A stretch of DNA of 64,000 nt from Arctopsyche grandis. Lineage: Eukaryota; Arthropoda; Insecta; Trichoptera; Hydropsychidae. Positions 24,240 through 35,834 of this stretch are shown here, one piece after another (positions within the stretch are counted from its first letter, which is position 1; each line of letters opens with the position of its first letter). The stretch covers positions 13,888,001 through 13,952,000 of the forward strand of contig NC_135358.1 of NCBI RefSeq assembly GCF_051622035.1, read 5' to 3'. The notes under the pieces are model-generated. The model worked only from the letters and a program-made list of their open reading frames with translations, made no database searches and was not told the DNA's origin. A program made the translations under genes and the position numbers.

Positions 24240-26929
24240 GTTAGTTTAGGTTGGATTAGGTTTCGTGAAGTTAGCACGTTTTGTGTATATTTTTGCAATG
24301 TCGAATTTATTGATTTCGGTGATGGTTAGGTAAGGTTGGGTAGGGTTTCGACAAGTGAGCACGTTTTGTGTATATTTTTGCATTGTCAAATTCTTTGATT
24401 TCGGTGATGGTTAGGTTAGGTTGGGTTAGGTTTCGTGAAGTTACCAGGTTTTGTGAATATTTTTGCAATGTCAAATTCTTTGATATCTTTGATGGTTAGG
24501 TTAGGTTGGGTGGTGGGTTAAGAACGTTTTGTGGATATTTTGGCAATGTTGAATTCTTTGATTTCGGTGATGGTTTGGTTAGGTTGGGTTAGGTTTGGTG
24601 AGGTTAGCACGTTTTGTGTATATTTTTGCAATGTCGAATTCATTGATTTCGGTGATGGATAGTTTAGGTAAGATAAGGTTTCGTGAAGTAAGCACGTTTT
24701 GTGTATATTTTTGCAATGTCCAATTCTTTAATTTCCGTGATGGTTAGGTTAGGTTGGGTTAGGTTTGGTGGGGTAAGAACGTTTTCTGGATATTTTGGCA
24801 ATGTCGAATTTTTTGATTTCGGTAATGGTTAGGTTAGGTTGGGTTTGGTATGGTGAGGTTAGCACGTTTTATGGATATTTTTGCAATGTTGAATTCATTA
24901 ATATCGGTTATGGTAAGGTTGGGTTGGGTTAGGTCTTGTGAAGTTAGCACGTTTTGTGAATATTTTTGCAATGTCCAATTCTTTGATTTCGGTGATGGTA
25001 AGGTGAGTTCGGGTTAGGTTTAGTGGGGTAAGAACGTTTTGTGGATATTTTGGCAATGTCGATTTATTTGATTTCGTTGATGGTAAGGTTAGGTTTGGTA
25101 AGGTAAGCACGTTTTGTGTATATTTTTGAAATGTCGAATTCATTGATTTCGGTGATGGTTAGGTTAGGTTGGGTTAGGTTTGGTGAGGTTAGCACGTTTT
25201 GTGTATATTTTTGCAATGTCGAATTCATTGATTTCGGTGATGGTTAGTTTAGGTTGGATTAGGTTTCGTGAAGTTAGCACGTTTTGTGTATATTTTTGCA
25301 ATGTCGAATTCATTGATTTCGGTGATGGTTAGGTAAGGTTAGGTTAGATTTTGACAAGTGAGCACGTTTTGTGTATATTTTTGCATTATCAAATTCTTTG
25401 ATTTCGGTGATGGTTAGGTTAGGTTGGGTTAGGTTTCGTGAAGTTACCAGGTTTTGTGAATATTTTTGCAATGTCAAATTCTTTGATTTCTTTGATGGTT
25501 AGGTTAGGTTGGGTGGTGGGTTAAGAACGTTTTGTGGATATTTTGGCAATGTTGAATTCTTTGATTTCGGTGATGGTTAGGTTCGGTTAGGTTAGGTTTG
25601 GTGAGGTAAGCACGTTTTGTGTATGTTTTTGCAATGTCGAATTCATTGATTTCGGTGATGGATAGTTTAGGTAAGATAAGGTTTCGTGAAGTTAGCACGT
25701 TTAATGTATATTTTTGCAATGTCGAATTCATTGATTTTGGTGATGGATAGTTTAGGTAAGATATGGTTTCGTGAAGTAAGCACGTTTTGTGGATATTTTG
25801 GCAATGTCCAATTCTTTGATTTCAGTGATGGTTAGGTTAGGTTGGGTTAGGTTTGGTGGGGTAAGAACGTTTTGTGGATATTTTGGCAATGTCGAATTCT
25901 TTGATTTCGGTGTTGGTAAGGTTAGGTTGGGTTAGGTATGGTGAGGAAAGCACATTTAGTGGATATTTTGGCAATGTCGAATTCTTTGATTTCAGTGATG
26001 CTTAGGTTACTTTGGGTTAGGTATGGTGTGGTAAGCACGTTTTGTGGATATTTTGGCAATGTCATATTCTTTGATTTCGTCGATGGTTAGGTTAGGTTGG
26101 GTGGTGGGGTAAGAACGTTTTGTGGAAATTTTGGCAATGTCGAATTCTCTGTTTTTTTGTGATGGTTAGGTGAGGTTGGGTTAGGTATGGTGAGGTAAGC
26201 ACCTTTTTTTGGATATTTTGGCAATGTCGAATTCTTTGATTTCGGTGATGGAAAGGTTAGGTTGGGTTAGGACTTGTGAAGTTTGCAGATTTTGTGAATA
26301 TTTTGGCAATGTCGAATTCTTTGATTTCGGTGATGGTTAGGTTAGGTTATGTTAAGTTTGGTGAGGTGAGCACGTTTTGTGTATATTTTTGCAATGTCCA
26401 ATTCTTTGATTTCGGTAAAGGTTGGGTTTTGTTGGGTAAGGTATGGTGAAGTAAGCACGTTTTGTGTATATTTTTTAATGTCGAATTCTTTGATTTCGGT
26501 GATAGTTAGGTTAGGTTGGGTTAGGTTTGGTGAGGTTAGCACGTTTTGTGGATATTTTGGCAATGTCAAATTCTTTGATTTCGGTGATGGTTAGGTTAGG
26601 TTGGGTTAGTTTGGGGAGGTGGGCACGTTTTGTGTATATTTTTGCAATGTCGAATTTATTGATTTCGGTGTTGGTTAGTTTAGGTTGGGTTTGGTATGGT
26701 GAGGTTAGCACGTTTTATGGATATTTTGGCAATGTCGAATTCATTGATTTCGGTTATAGTTAGGTTAGTTTGGGTTAGGTTTGGTGAGGTAAGCACGTTT
26801 TGTGTATATTTTTGCAATGTCGAATTCATTGATTTCGGTGATGGTTAGGTTAGGTTGGGTTAGGTTTCGTGAAGTTAGCACGTTTTGAGTATATTTTTGC
26901 AATGTTGAATTCTTTGATTTCGGTGATGG

Positions 26930-26958
26930 TTAGGTTAGGTTAGGTTAGGTTAGGTTAG
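26930..26958 (+). repeat. Short pure TTAGG tract
   Basis: Five perfect TTAGG units plus TTAG, then GTGATGGTTAGG, so the unit core is duplicated out of phase here. It is a local expansion or rearrangement within block III. Confidence 0.85.
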
Positions 26959-29900
26959 TGATGGTTAGGTTAGGTTGGGTTAGGTTTGGTGAGGTTAGCA
27001 CGTTTTGTGTATGTTTTTGCAATGTCAAATTCATTGATTTCGGTGATGGATAGTTTAGGTAAGATAAGGTTTCGTGAAGTTAGCACGTTTGGTGTATATT
27101 TTTGCAATGTCGAATTCATTGATTTTGGTGATGGATAGTTTAGGTAAGATATGGTTTCGTGAAATTAGCACGTTTTGTGGATATTTTGGCAATGTCCAAT
27201 TCTTTGATTTCAGTGATGGTTAGGTTAGGTTGGGTTAGGTTTGGTGAGGTTAGCACGTTTTGTGTATATTTTTGCAATGTCGAATTCATTGATTTCGGTG
27301 ATGGTTAGTTTAGGTTGGATTAGGTTTCGTGAAGTTAGCACGTTTTGTGTATATTTTTGCAATGTCGAATTCATTGATTTCGGTGATGGTTAGGTAAGGT
27401 ATGGTTAGATTTTGACAAGTGAGCACGTTTTGTGTATATTTTTGCATTGTCAAATTCTTTGATTTCGGTGATGGTTAGGTTAGGTTGGGTTAGGTTTGGT
27501 GAGGTTAGCACGTTTTGTGGATATTTTGGCAATGTCAAATTCTTTGATTTCGGTGATGGTTAGGTTAGGTTGGGTTAGTTTGGGGAGGTGGGCACGTTTT
27601 GTGTATATTTTTGCAATGTCGAATTTATTGATTTCAGTGATGGTTTGGTTAGGTTGGGTTAGGTTTGGTGAGATAAGCACGTTTTGTGCATATTGTGGCA
27701 ATGTCGAATTCTTTGATTTCGGTGATGGTTAGTTTAGGTTGGGTTTGGTATGGTGAGGTTAGCACGTTTTATGGATATTTTGGCAATGTCGAATTCATTG
27801 ATTTCGGTGATGGTTAGGTTAGGTTGGGTTAGGTTTGGAGAGGTTAGCATGTTTTGTGTATATTTTTGCAATGTCGAATACATTGATTTCGGTGATAGTT
27901 AGGTTAGGTTGGGTTAAGTTTGGGGAGGTGAGCACGTTTTGTGTATATTTTTGCAATGTCGAATTCGTTGATTTCGGTGATGGTTAGGTTAGGTTGGGTT
28001 AGGTTTGGTGGGGTAAGAACGTTTTGTGGATATTTTCGTTATGTCGAATTCTTCTATTTCGGTGATGGTTAGGTTAGGTTGGGTTAGGTTTGGAGAGGTT
28101 AACACGTTTTGTGTATATTTTTGCAATGTCGAGTACATTGATTTCGTTGATGGTTAGTTTAGGTTGGGTTAGGTTTCGTGAAGTTAGCACGTTTTGTGTA
28201 TATTTTTGCAATGTCCAATTCTTTGATTTCGGTGATGGTTAGGATAGGTTGGGTTAGGTTTGGTGAGGTTAGCACGTTTTGTGGATATTTTGGCAATGTC
28301 GAATTCATTGATGTCGGTGATGGTTAGGTTAGGTTGGGTTAGGTTTTGTGAGGTAAGCACGTTTTGTGGATATTTTGGCAATGTCGAATTCTTTGAATTC
28401 GGTGATGGTTAGGTTAGGTTGGGTTAGATTTTTTTTAAGTAAGCACGTTTTGTGTTAATTTTTGCAATGTCGAATTCATTGATTTCGATGATTGTTAGGT
28501 TAGGTATGGTGAGGTAAGCACGTTTTGTTGATATTTTGGCAATGTCGAATTTTTTGATTTTGGTGATGGTTAGGTTAGGTTGGGTTAGGTTTGGAGAGGT
28601 GAGCACGTTTTGTGTATATTTTTGCAATGTCGAGGACATTGATTTTGTTGATGGTTAGTTTAGGTTGGGTTAGGTTTCGTGAAGTTAGCACGTTTTGTGA
28701 ATATTTTTGCAATGTCGAATTCATTGATTTCGGTGATAGTTAGGTTAGGTTGGGTTAGGTTTGATGGGGTAAGAACGTTTTGTGGATATTTTGGCAATGT
28801 CAAATTCTTTGATTTCGGTGATGGTAAGGTAAAGTTGGGATAGGTTTCGTCAAGTGAGCACGTTTTGTGTAAATTTTTGCATTGTCAAATTCTTTGATTT
28901 CGTCGATGGTTAGGTATGGTTGGGTGGTGGGGTAAGAACGTTTTGTGGATATTTTGGCAATGTCGAATTCTTTTATTTCGGTGATGGTTAGGTTAGGTTG
29001 GGTTAGATTTTTTGAAGTAAGCACGTTTTGTGTATATTTTTGCAATGTCGAATTCATTTATTTCGATGATTGTTAGGTTAGGTATGGTGAGGTAAGCACG
29101 TTTTGTTGATATTTTGGCAATGTCGAATTTTTCGATTTCGGTGATGGTTAGGTTAGGTTGGGTTAGGTTTGGAGAGGTGAGCACGTTTTGTGTATATTTT
29201 TGCAATGTCGAGGACATTGATTTCGTTGATGGTTAGTTTAGGTTGGGTTAGGTTTCGTGAAGTTAGCACGTTTTGTGTATATTTTTGCAATGTCGAATTC
29301 ATTGATTTCGGTGATAGTTAGGTTAGGTTGGGTTAGGTTTGATGGGGTAAGAACGTTTTGTGGATATTTTGGCAATGTCGAATTCTTTGATTTCGGTGAT
29401 GGTAAGGTAAAGTTGGGATAGGTTTCGTCAAGTGAGCACGTTTTGTGTATATTTTTGCATTGTCAAATTCTTTGATTTCGTCGATGGTTAGGTATGGTTG
29501 TTTAGGTACGGTGAGGTAAGCACGTTTTGTGTATATTATTCAATGTCAAATTCATTGATTTCGGTGATGGATAGGTTAGGTTAAGTTAGGTTTCGTGAAG
29601 TTAGCAGGTATTGTGAATATTTTTGCAATGTCCAATTCTTTGAATTCGTTGATGGTTAGGTTAGGTTGGGTTAGGTTTGGTGGGGTAAGAACGTTTTGTG
29701 TATATTTTTACAATGTCGAATTCTTTGATATCGGTGATGGTTAGGTTAGGTTGGGTTTGGTATGGTGAGGTTAGCACGTTTTATGGATATTTTGGCAATT
29801 TCGAATTCAGAGATTTCGGTAATAGTTAGGCTAGGTTGGGTTAGGTTTGGTGAGGTAAGCACGTTTTGTGTATATTTTTGCCATGTCGAATTCTTTGATT

Positions 29901-30165
29901 TCGGTGATGGTAAGGTTAGGTTTTGTTAGGTTTGGTGAGGTTAGCACGATTAGTGTATATTTTTACAATGTCAAACTCATTGATTTCAGTGATGGTTAGG
30001 TTAGGTTGGGTTAGGTTTGGTGGGGTAAGAACGTTTTGTGTATATTTTTACAATGTCGAATTCTTTGATATCGGTGATAGTTAGTTGAGGTTGGGTTTGG
30101 TTTCGTGAAGTTAGCACGTTTTGTGTATATTTTTGCAATGTCCAATTCTTTAATTTCCGTGATGG

Positions 30166-30215
30166 TTAGGTTAGGTTAGGTTAGGTTAGGTTAGGTTAGG
30201 TTAGGTTAGGTTAGG
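30166..30215 (+). repeat. Pure (TTAGG)10 tract
   Basis: Ten perfect TTAGG units in a row, the longest telomere-identical run I found in the array, followed by TTGGG and the normal unit. Confidence 0.9.
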
Positions 30216-33200
30216 TTGGGTTAGGTTTGGTGGGGTAAAAACGTTTTCTGGTTATTTTGGCAATGTCGAATTTTTTGATTTCGCTGATGGTTAGGTTAGG
30301 TTGGGTTTGGTATGGTGATGTTATCACGTTTTATGGATATTTTGGCAATGTCGAATTCATTGATTTCGGTAATTGTTAGGTTAGGTTGGGTTAGGTTTGG
30401 AGAGGTAAGCACGTTTTGTGTATATTTTTGCAATGTCGAGTATATTGATTTCGGTGATAGTTAGTTTAGGTTGGGTTAGGTTTCGTGAAGTTAGCACGTT
30501 TTGTGTTAATTTTTGCAATGTCCAATTCTTTAATTTCCGTGATGGTTAGGTTAGGTTGGGTTAGGTTTGGTGGGGTAAGAACGTTTTCTGGATATTTTGG
30601 CAATGTCGAATTTTTTGATTTCGGTAATGGTTAGGTTAGGTTGGGTTTGGTATGGTGAGGTTAGCACGTTTTATGGATATTTTGGCAATGTCGAATTCAT
30701 TGATTTCGGTTATAGTTAGGTAAGGTTGGGTTAGGTTTGGTGAGGTAAGCACCTTTTGTGTATATTTTTGCAATGTTGAATTCATTGATTTCGGTGATGG
30801 TTAGGTTAGGTTGGGTTAGGTTTCGTGAAGTTAGCACGTTTTGTGTATATTTTTGCAATGTCCAATTCTTTGATTACGGTGATGGTTAGGTTAGGTTGGG
30901 TTAGAGTTTGTGAGGTTAGCACGTTTTGTGTATATTTTTGCAATGTCGAATTCATTAATATCGGTTATGGTAAGGTTAGGTTGGGTTAGGTCTTGTGAAG
31001 TTAGCAGGTTTTGTGAATATTTTTGCAATGTCCAATTCTTTGATTTCGGTGATGGTAAGGTTAGGTTGGGTTAGGTTTGGTGGGGTAAAAACGTTTTGTG
31101 GATATTTTGGCAATGTCGATTTCTTTGATTTCGTTGATGGTTAGGTTAGGTTGGGTTAGGTTTGGTAAGGTAAGCACGTTTTGTGTATATTTTTGCAATG
31201 TCGAATTCATTGATTTCGGTGATGGTAAGGTTAGGTTGGGTTAGAATTGGTGAGGTTAGCACGTTTTGTGTATATTTTTGCAATGTCGAATTCATTGATT
31301 TCGGTGATGGTTAGGTTAGGTTGGGTTAGGTTTCGTGAAGTTAGCACGTTTTGTGTATATTTTTGCAATGTCCAATTCTTTGATTCCGGTGATGGTTAGG
31401 TTAGGTTGGGTTAGGTTTTGTGAGGTTAGCACGTTTTGTGTATATTTTTGCAATGTTGAATTCATTAATATCGGTTATGGTAAGGTTGGGTTGGGTTAGG
31501 GCTTGTGAAGTAAGCAGGTTTTGTGAATATTTTTGCAATGTCCAATTCTTTGATTTCGGTGATGGTTAGGTTAGGTTGGGTTTGGTATGGTGATGTTAGC
31601 ACGTTTTGTGGATATTTTGGCAATGTCGAATTCTTTGAATTCGGTGATGGTTAGGTTAGGTTGGGTTAGATTTTTTTTAAGTAAGCACGTTTTGTGTTAA
31701 TTTTTGCAATGTCGAATTCATTGATTTCGATGATTTTTAGGTTAGGTATGGTGAGGTAAGCACGTTTTGTTGATATTTTGGCAATGTCGAATTTTTTGAT
31801 TTTGGTGATGGTTAGGTTAGGTTGGGTTAGGTTTGGAGAGGTGAGCACGTTTTGTGTATATTTTTGCAATGTCGAGGACATTGATTTTGTTGATGGTTAG
31901 TTTAGGTTGGGTTAGGTTTCGTGAAGTTAGCACGTTTTGTGAATATTTTTGCAATGTCGAATTCATTGATTTCGGTGATAGTTAGGTTAGGTTGGGTTAG
32001 GTTTGATGGGGTAAGAACGTTTTGTGGATATTTTGGCAATGTCAAATTCTTTGATTTCGGTGATGGTAAGGTAAAGTTGGGATAGGTTTCGTCAAGTGAG
32101 CACGTTTTGTGTATATTTTTGCATTGTCAAATTCTTTGATTTCGTCGATGGTTAGGTATGGTTGGGTGGTGGGGTAAGAACGTTTTGTGGATATTTTGGC
32201 AATGTTGAATTCTTTGATTTCGGTGATGGTTAGGTTAGGTTGGGTAAGGTTCGGTGAGGTAAGCACGTTTTGTTGATATTTTGGCAATGTCGAATTCTTT
32301 GATTTCGATGATGGTTAGTTCAGGTTGGGGTAGGTTTGATGGAGAAAGAGCGTTTCGTAGATATTTGAGCAATGTCGAATTATTTGATTTCGGTGATGGT
32401 TAGGTTAGGATGGTTAGGTTTGGTGAGGTTTGCACGTTTTGTGAATATTTTGGCAATGTCGAATTCTTTGATTTCGGCGATGGTTAGGTTAGGTTGGGTT
32501 AGGTCTTGTGAAGTTAGCAGGTTTTGTGAATATTTTTGCAATGTCCAATTCTTTGATTTCGGTGATGGTAAGGTTAGGTTGGGTTAGGTTTGGTGGGGTA
32601 AGAACGTTTTGTGGATATTTTGGCAATGTCGATTTATTTGATTTCGTTGATGGTTAGGTTAGGTTGGGTTAGGTTTGGTAAGGTAAGCACGTTTTGTGTA
32701 TATTTTTGCAATGGCCAATTCTTTAATTTCCGTGATGGTTAGGTTAGGTTGGGTTAGGTTTGGTGGGGTAAAAACGTTTTCTGGATATTTTGGCAATGTC
32801 GAATTTTTTGATTTCGCTGATGGTTAGGTTAGGTTGGGTTTGGTATGGTGATGTTAGCACGTTTTATGGATATTTTGGCAATGTCGAATTCATTGATTTC
32901 GGTTATAGTTAGGTTAGGTTGGGTTAGGTTTGGTGAGGTAAGCACCTTATGTGTATATTTTTGCAATGTCGAATTCATTGATTTCGGTGATGGTTAGGTT
33001 AGGTTGGGTTAGGTTTCGTGAAGTTAGCACGTTTTGTGTATATTTTTGCAATGTCCAATTCTTTGATTTCGGTGATGGTTAGGTTAGGTTGGGTTAGGTT
33101 TTGTGAGGTTAGCACGTTTTGTGTATATTTTTGCAATGTCGAATTCATTAATATCGGTTATGGTAAGGTTAGGTTAGGTTAGGTCTTGTGAAGTTAGCAG

Positions 33201-34351
33201 GTTTTGTGAATATTTTTGCAATGTCCAATTCTTTGATTTCGGTGATGGTGAGGTTAGTTTGGGTTATTTTTGGTGGGGTAAGAACGTTTTGTGGATATTT
33301 TGGCAATGTCGATTTCTTTGATTTCGTTGATGGTTAGGTTAGGTTGGGTTAGGTTTGGTGGGGTAAGAACGATTTTTGGATATTTTGGCAATGTCGATTT
33401 ATTTGATTTCGTTGATGGTTAGGTTAGGTTGGGTTAGGTTTGGTAAGGTAAGCACGTTTTGTGTATATTTTTGCAATGGCCAATTCTTTAATTTCCGTGA
33501 TGGTTAGGTTAGGTTGGGTTAGGTTTGGTGGGGTAAAAACGTTTTCTGGATATTTTGGCAATGTCGAATTTTTTGATTTCGGTGATGGTTAGGTTAGGTT
33601 GGGTTAGGTTTGGTGAGGTAAGCACGTTTTGTGTATATTTTTGCAATGTCGAATTCATTAATATCGGTTATGGTAAGGTTGGGTTGGGTTAGGGCTTGTG
33701 AAGTAAGCAGGTTTTGTGAATATTTTTGCAATGTCCAATTCTTTGATTTCGGTGATGGTTAGGTTAGGTTGGGTTTGGTATGGTGATGTTAGCACGTTTT
33801 GTGGATATTTTGGCAATGTCGAATTCTTTGAATTCGGTGATGGTTAGGTTAGGTTGGGTTAGATTTTTTTTAAGTAAGCACGTTTTGTGAATATTTTTGC
33901 AATGTCAAATTCTTTGATTTCTTTGATGGTTAGGTTAGGTTGGGTGGTGGGTTAAGAACGTTTTGTGGATATTTTGGCAATGTTGAAGTCTTTGATTTCG
34001 GTGATGGTTTGGTTAGGTTGGGTTAGGTTTGGTGAGGTAAGCACGTTTTGTGTATATTTTTGCAATGTCGAATTCATTGATTTCGGTGATGGATAGTTTA
34101 GGTAAGATAAGGTTTCGTGAAGTAAGCACGTTTTGTGTATATTTTTGCAATGTCCAATTCTTTAATTTCCGTGATGGTTAGGTTAGGTTGGGTTAGGTTT
34201 GGTGGGGTAAGAAAGTTTTCTGGATATTTTGGCAATGTCGAATTTTTTGATTTCGGTAATGGTTAGGTTAGGTTGGGTTTGGTATGGTGAGGTTAGCACG
34301 TTTTATGGATATTTTGGCAATGTCGAATTCATTGATTTCGGTTATAGTTAG

Positions 34352-34580
34352 TGTTCCGACTTTTGTAATGACGTGTGGCAAACAGTCTTATTAACTGATT
34401 GTCGATTGGCATTATTGACGAGTTGGCATTAGTGTCGGCCCAAGCGGAAATACGCGACGGTCGACAGAGTTCGAGCAGACGGCGTACGGACAACTTGTGT
34501 TCCGTACGCTCCGCTGAACCACCACGTGCAAATTTTACATTTCAATAAACTACATCAAACCATTATCGAAGTCTTTTCCA
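34352..34580 (+). repeat. 5' LTR of BEL copy 2
   Basis: 229 bp, TGTTCCGAC to TCTTTTCCA. The TATAAT of copy 1 reads TGTAAT here. It has a CACGTG E-box and AATAAA near the 3' end. The middle third differs strongly from the LTRs of copy 1, while the ends are nearly identical. A TGG-starting primer-binding candidate begins at 34584. Confidence 0.93.
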
Positions 34581-35109
34581 TGATGGTCACTTCGAACCGG
34601 ACACCAGTAACCTAGGCCACAACACCAAACGGACAAACCAATAGGAAAAAACGTGGTCGAGAAAAAATGGATGTCAATTAAGAAATCGGTATCGTTCCTT
34701 TGTTACTATCCATACCTTTCCAATACTAATAACATGTTTGCTTCTATTTCAGCAATATATTGATTGATGTACAGAGGTACATGACCGCGTGATTGACGCA
34801 GAAAATATATAAATAAAAACATAACCTACAAAGACGCATGGGACACAGAGGTAATCCAAAATTATCGGAACGATCACATAAACATCGTAAAGGATATTCA
34901 AGTAAGTGAATGTATTCAATCTCAGGCAATCTGTTCAAAAGGCAATCATGTGGGTAGGTCAGTTTTAAAATATGTTTTAAAGTATAACAATTAATTAACG
35001 CGATTGTATAAAATAATATCGCGCTACGAAGGAATGTTTCATCGGTCGCATCGAATTTCGTATTAAAAGTGTAAAATCAGATGTAGTGTAAAATTAGCAA
35101 AGCACGTGG

Positions 35110-35640
35110 AGAATTATACTTGTAGCCCCAAAGTGGATTAAATCAAGTACATACCGGTATATTCATATCGGTAGATCTTTGTTTCTTAATGTGTGTAGAA
35201 ACACCCTCCCCCCCCCCCCTTCCACGATAAATGTGGAATTATACTTGTAGCCCCAAAGTGGCTTAAACCAAGTACATACCGGTATATTCATAGCGGTAGA
35301 TCTTTGTTTCTTAATGTGTGTAGAAACACCCTCCCCCCCCCCCCTTCCACGATAAATGTGGAATTATACTTGTAGCCCCAAAGTGGCTTAAACCAAGTAC
35401 ATACCGGTATATTCATATCGGTAGATCTTTGTTTCTTAATGTGTGTAGAAACACCCTCCCCCCCCCCCCCCTTCCACGATAAATGTGGAATTACACTTGT
35501 AGCCCCAAAGTGGATTAAATCAAGTACATACCGGCATATTCATACATCGGTAGATCTCTTTGTTTCATAATGTGTGATGAAACAGTGGTGATTTAAAATA
35601 AATCACAAGACTTGTAGCCCCAAAGTGGTTTAAATCAAGC
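35110..35640 (+). repeat. Tandem repeat array in the leader of BEL copy 2
   Basis: About five units of roughly 115-130 bp, homologous to 22822-23475. Each carries TTGTAGCCCCAAAGTGG, and most carry CATACCGGTATATTCAT. Three have a run of 10-12 C followed by the hairpin TTCCAC/GTGGAA. It lies between the 5' LTR and the Gag start, on the sense strand of the element. Confidence 0.85.
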
Positions 35641-35834
35641 ACCCACCAATTTAGGGTTGTTATTTCTTCCAAAATATGTTGGATAGATTCTGGTGATAAT
35701 AGTTAAAGTAGAATATTAAGATTCACGGTTAATCATTGAATATTATTACCTTATCTCTACGAATAGTTCAATCGACAGCTATAGTAGAGAATAACTGTAT
35801 TTATGAGACGAAATAGTGCAACTTTCTGAAACAA

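Larger units (their letters stand above)
16823..24244 (-). mobile_element. BEL/Pao LTR retrotransposon, copy 1 (RT-deleted)
   Basis: The element occupies 16828-24239 on the minus strand with two 231-bp LTRs and a 5-bp GTTAG target duplication (16823-16827 and 24240-24244). The two LTRs differ at only two positions by my comparison, indicating a recent insertion. It encodes one long Gag-protease-RT-RNase H-integrase frame of BEL/Pao type, but most of the reverse transcriptase is deleted, so it could only move with enzymes supplied by another copy. The 5' leader holds a tandem repeat array. It lies inside the satellite, in opposite orientation to copy 2. Confidence 0.95.
24240..34351 (+). repeat. 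Telomere-like 85-bp satellite, block III
   Basis: The array resumes after BEL copy 1 in the same orientation and with the same variants. Long multi-unit segments are shared with blocks I and II: about 26342-26594 repeats 1394-1646 (offset 24948), and 31666-32287 repeats 9661-10282 (offset 22005) with a further partial copy at 28424-29057. It ends at the GTTAG duplication of BEL copy 2. Confidence 0.95.
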
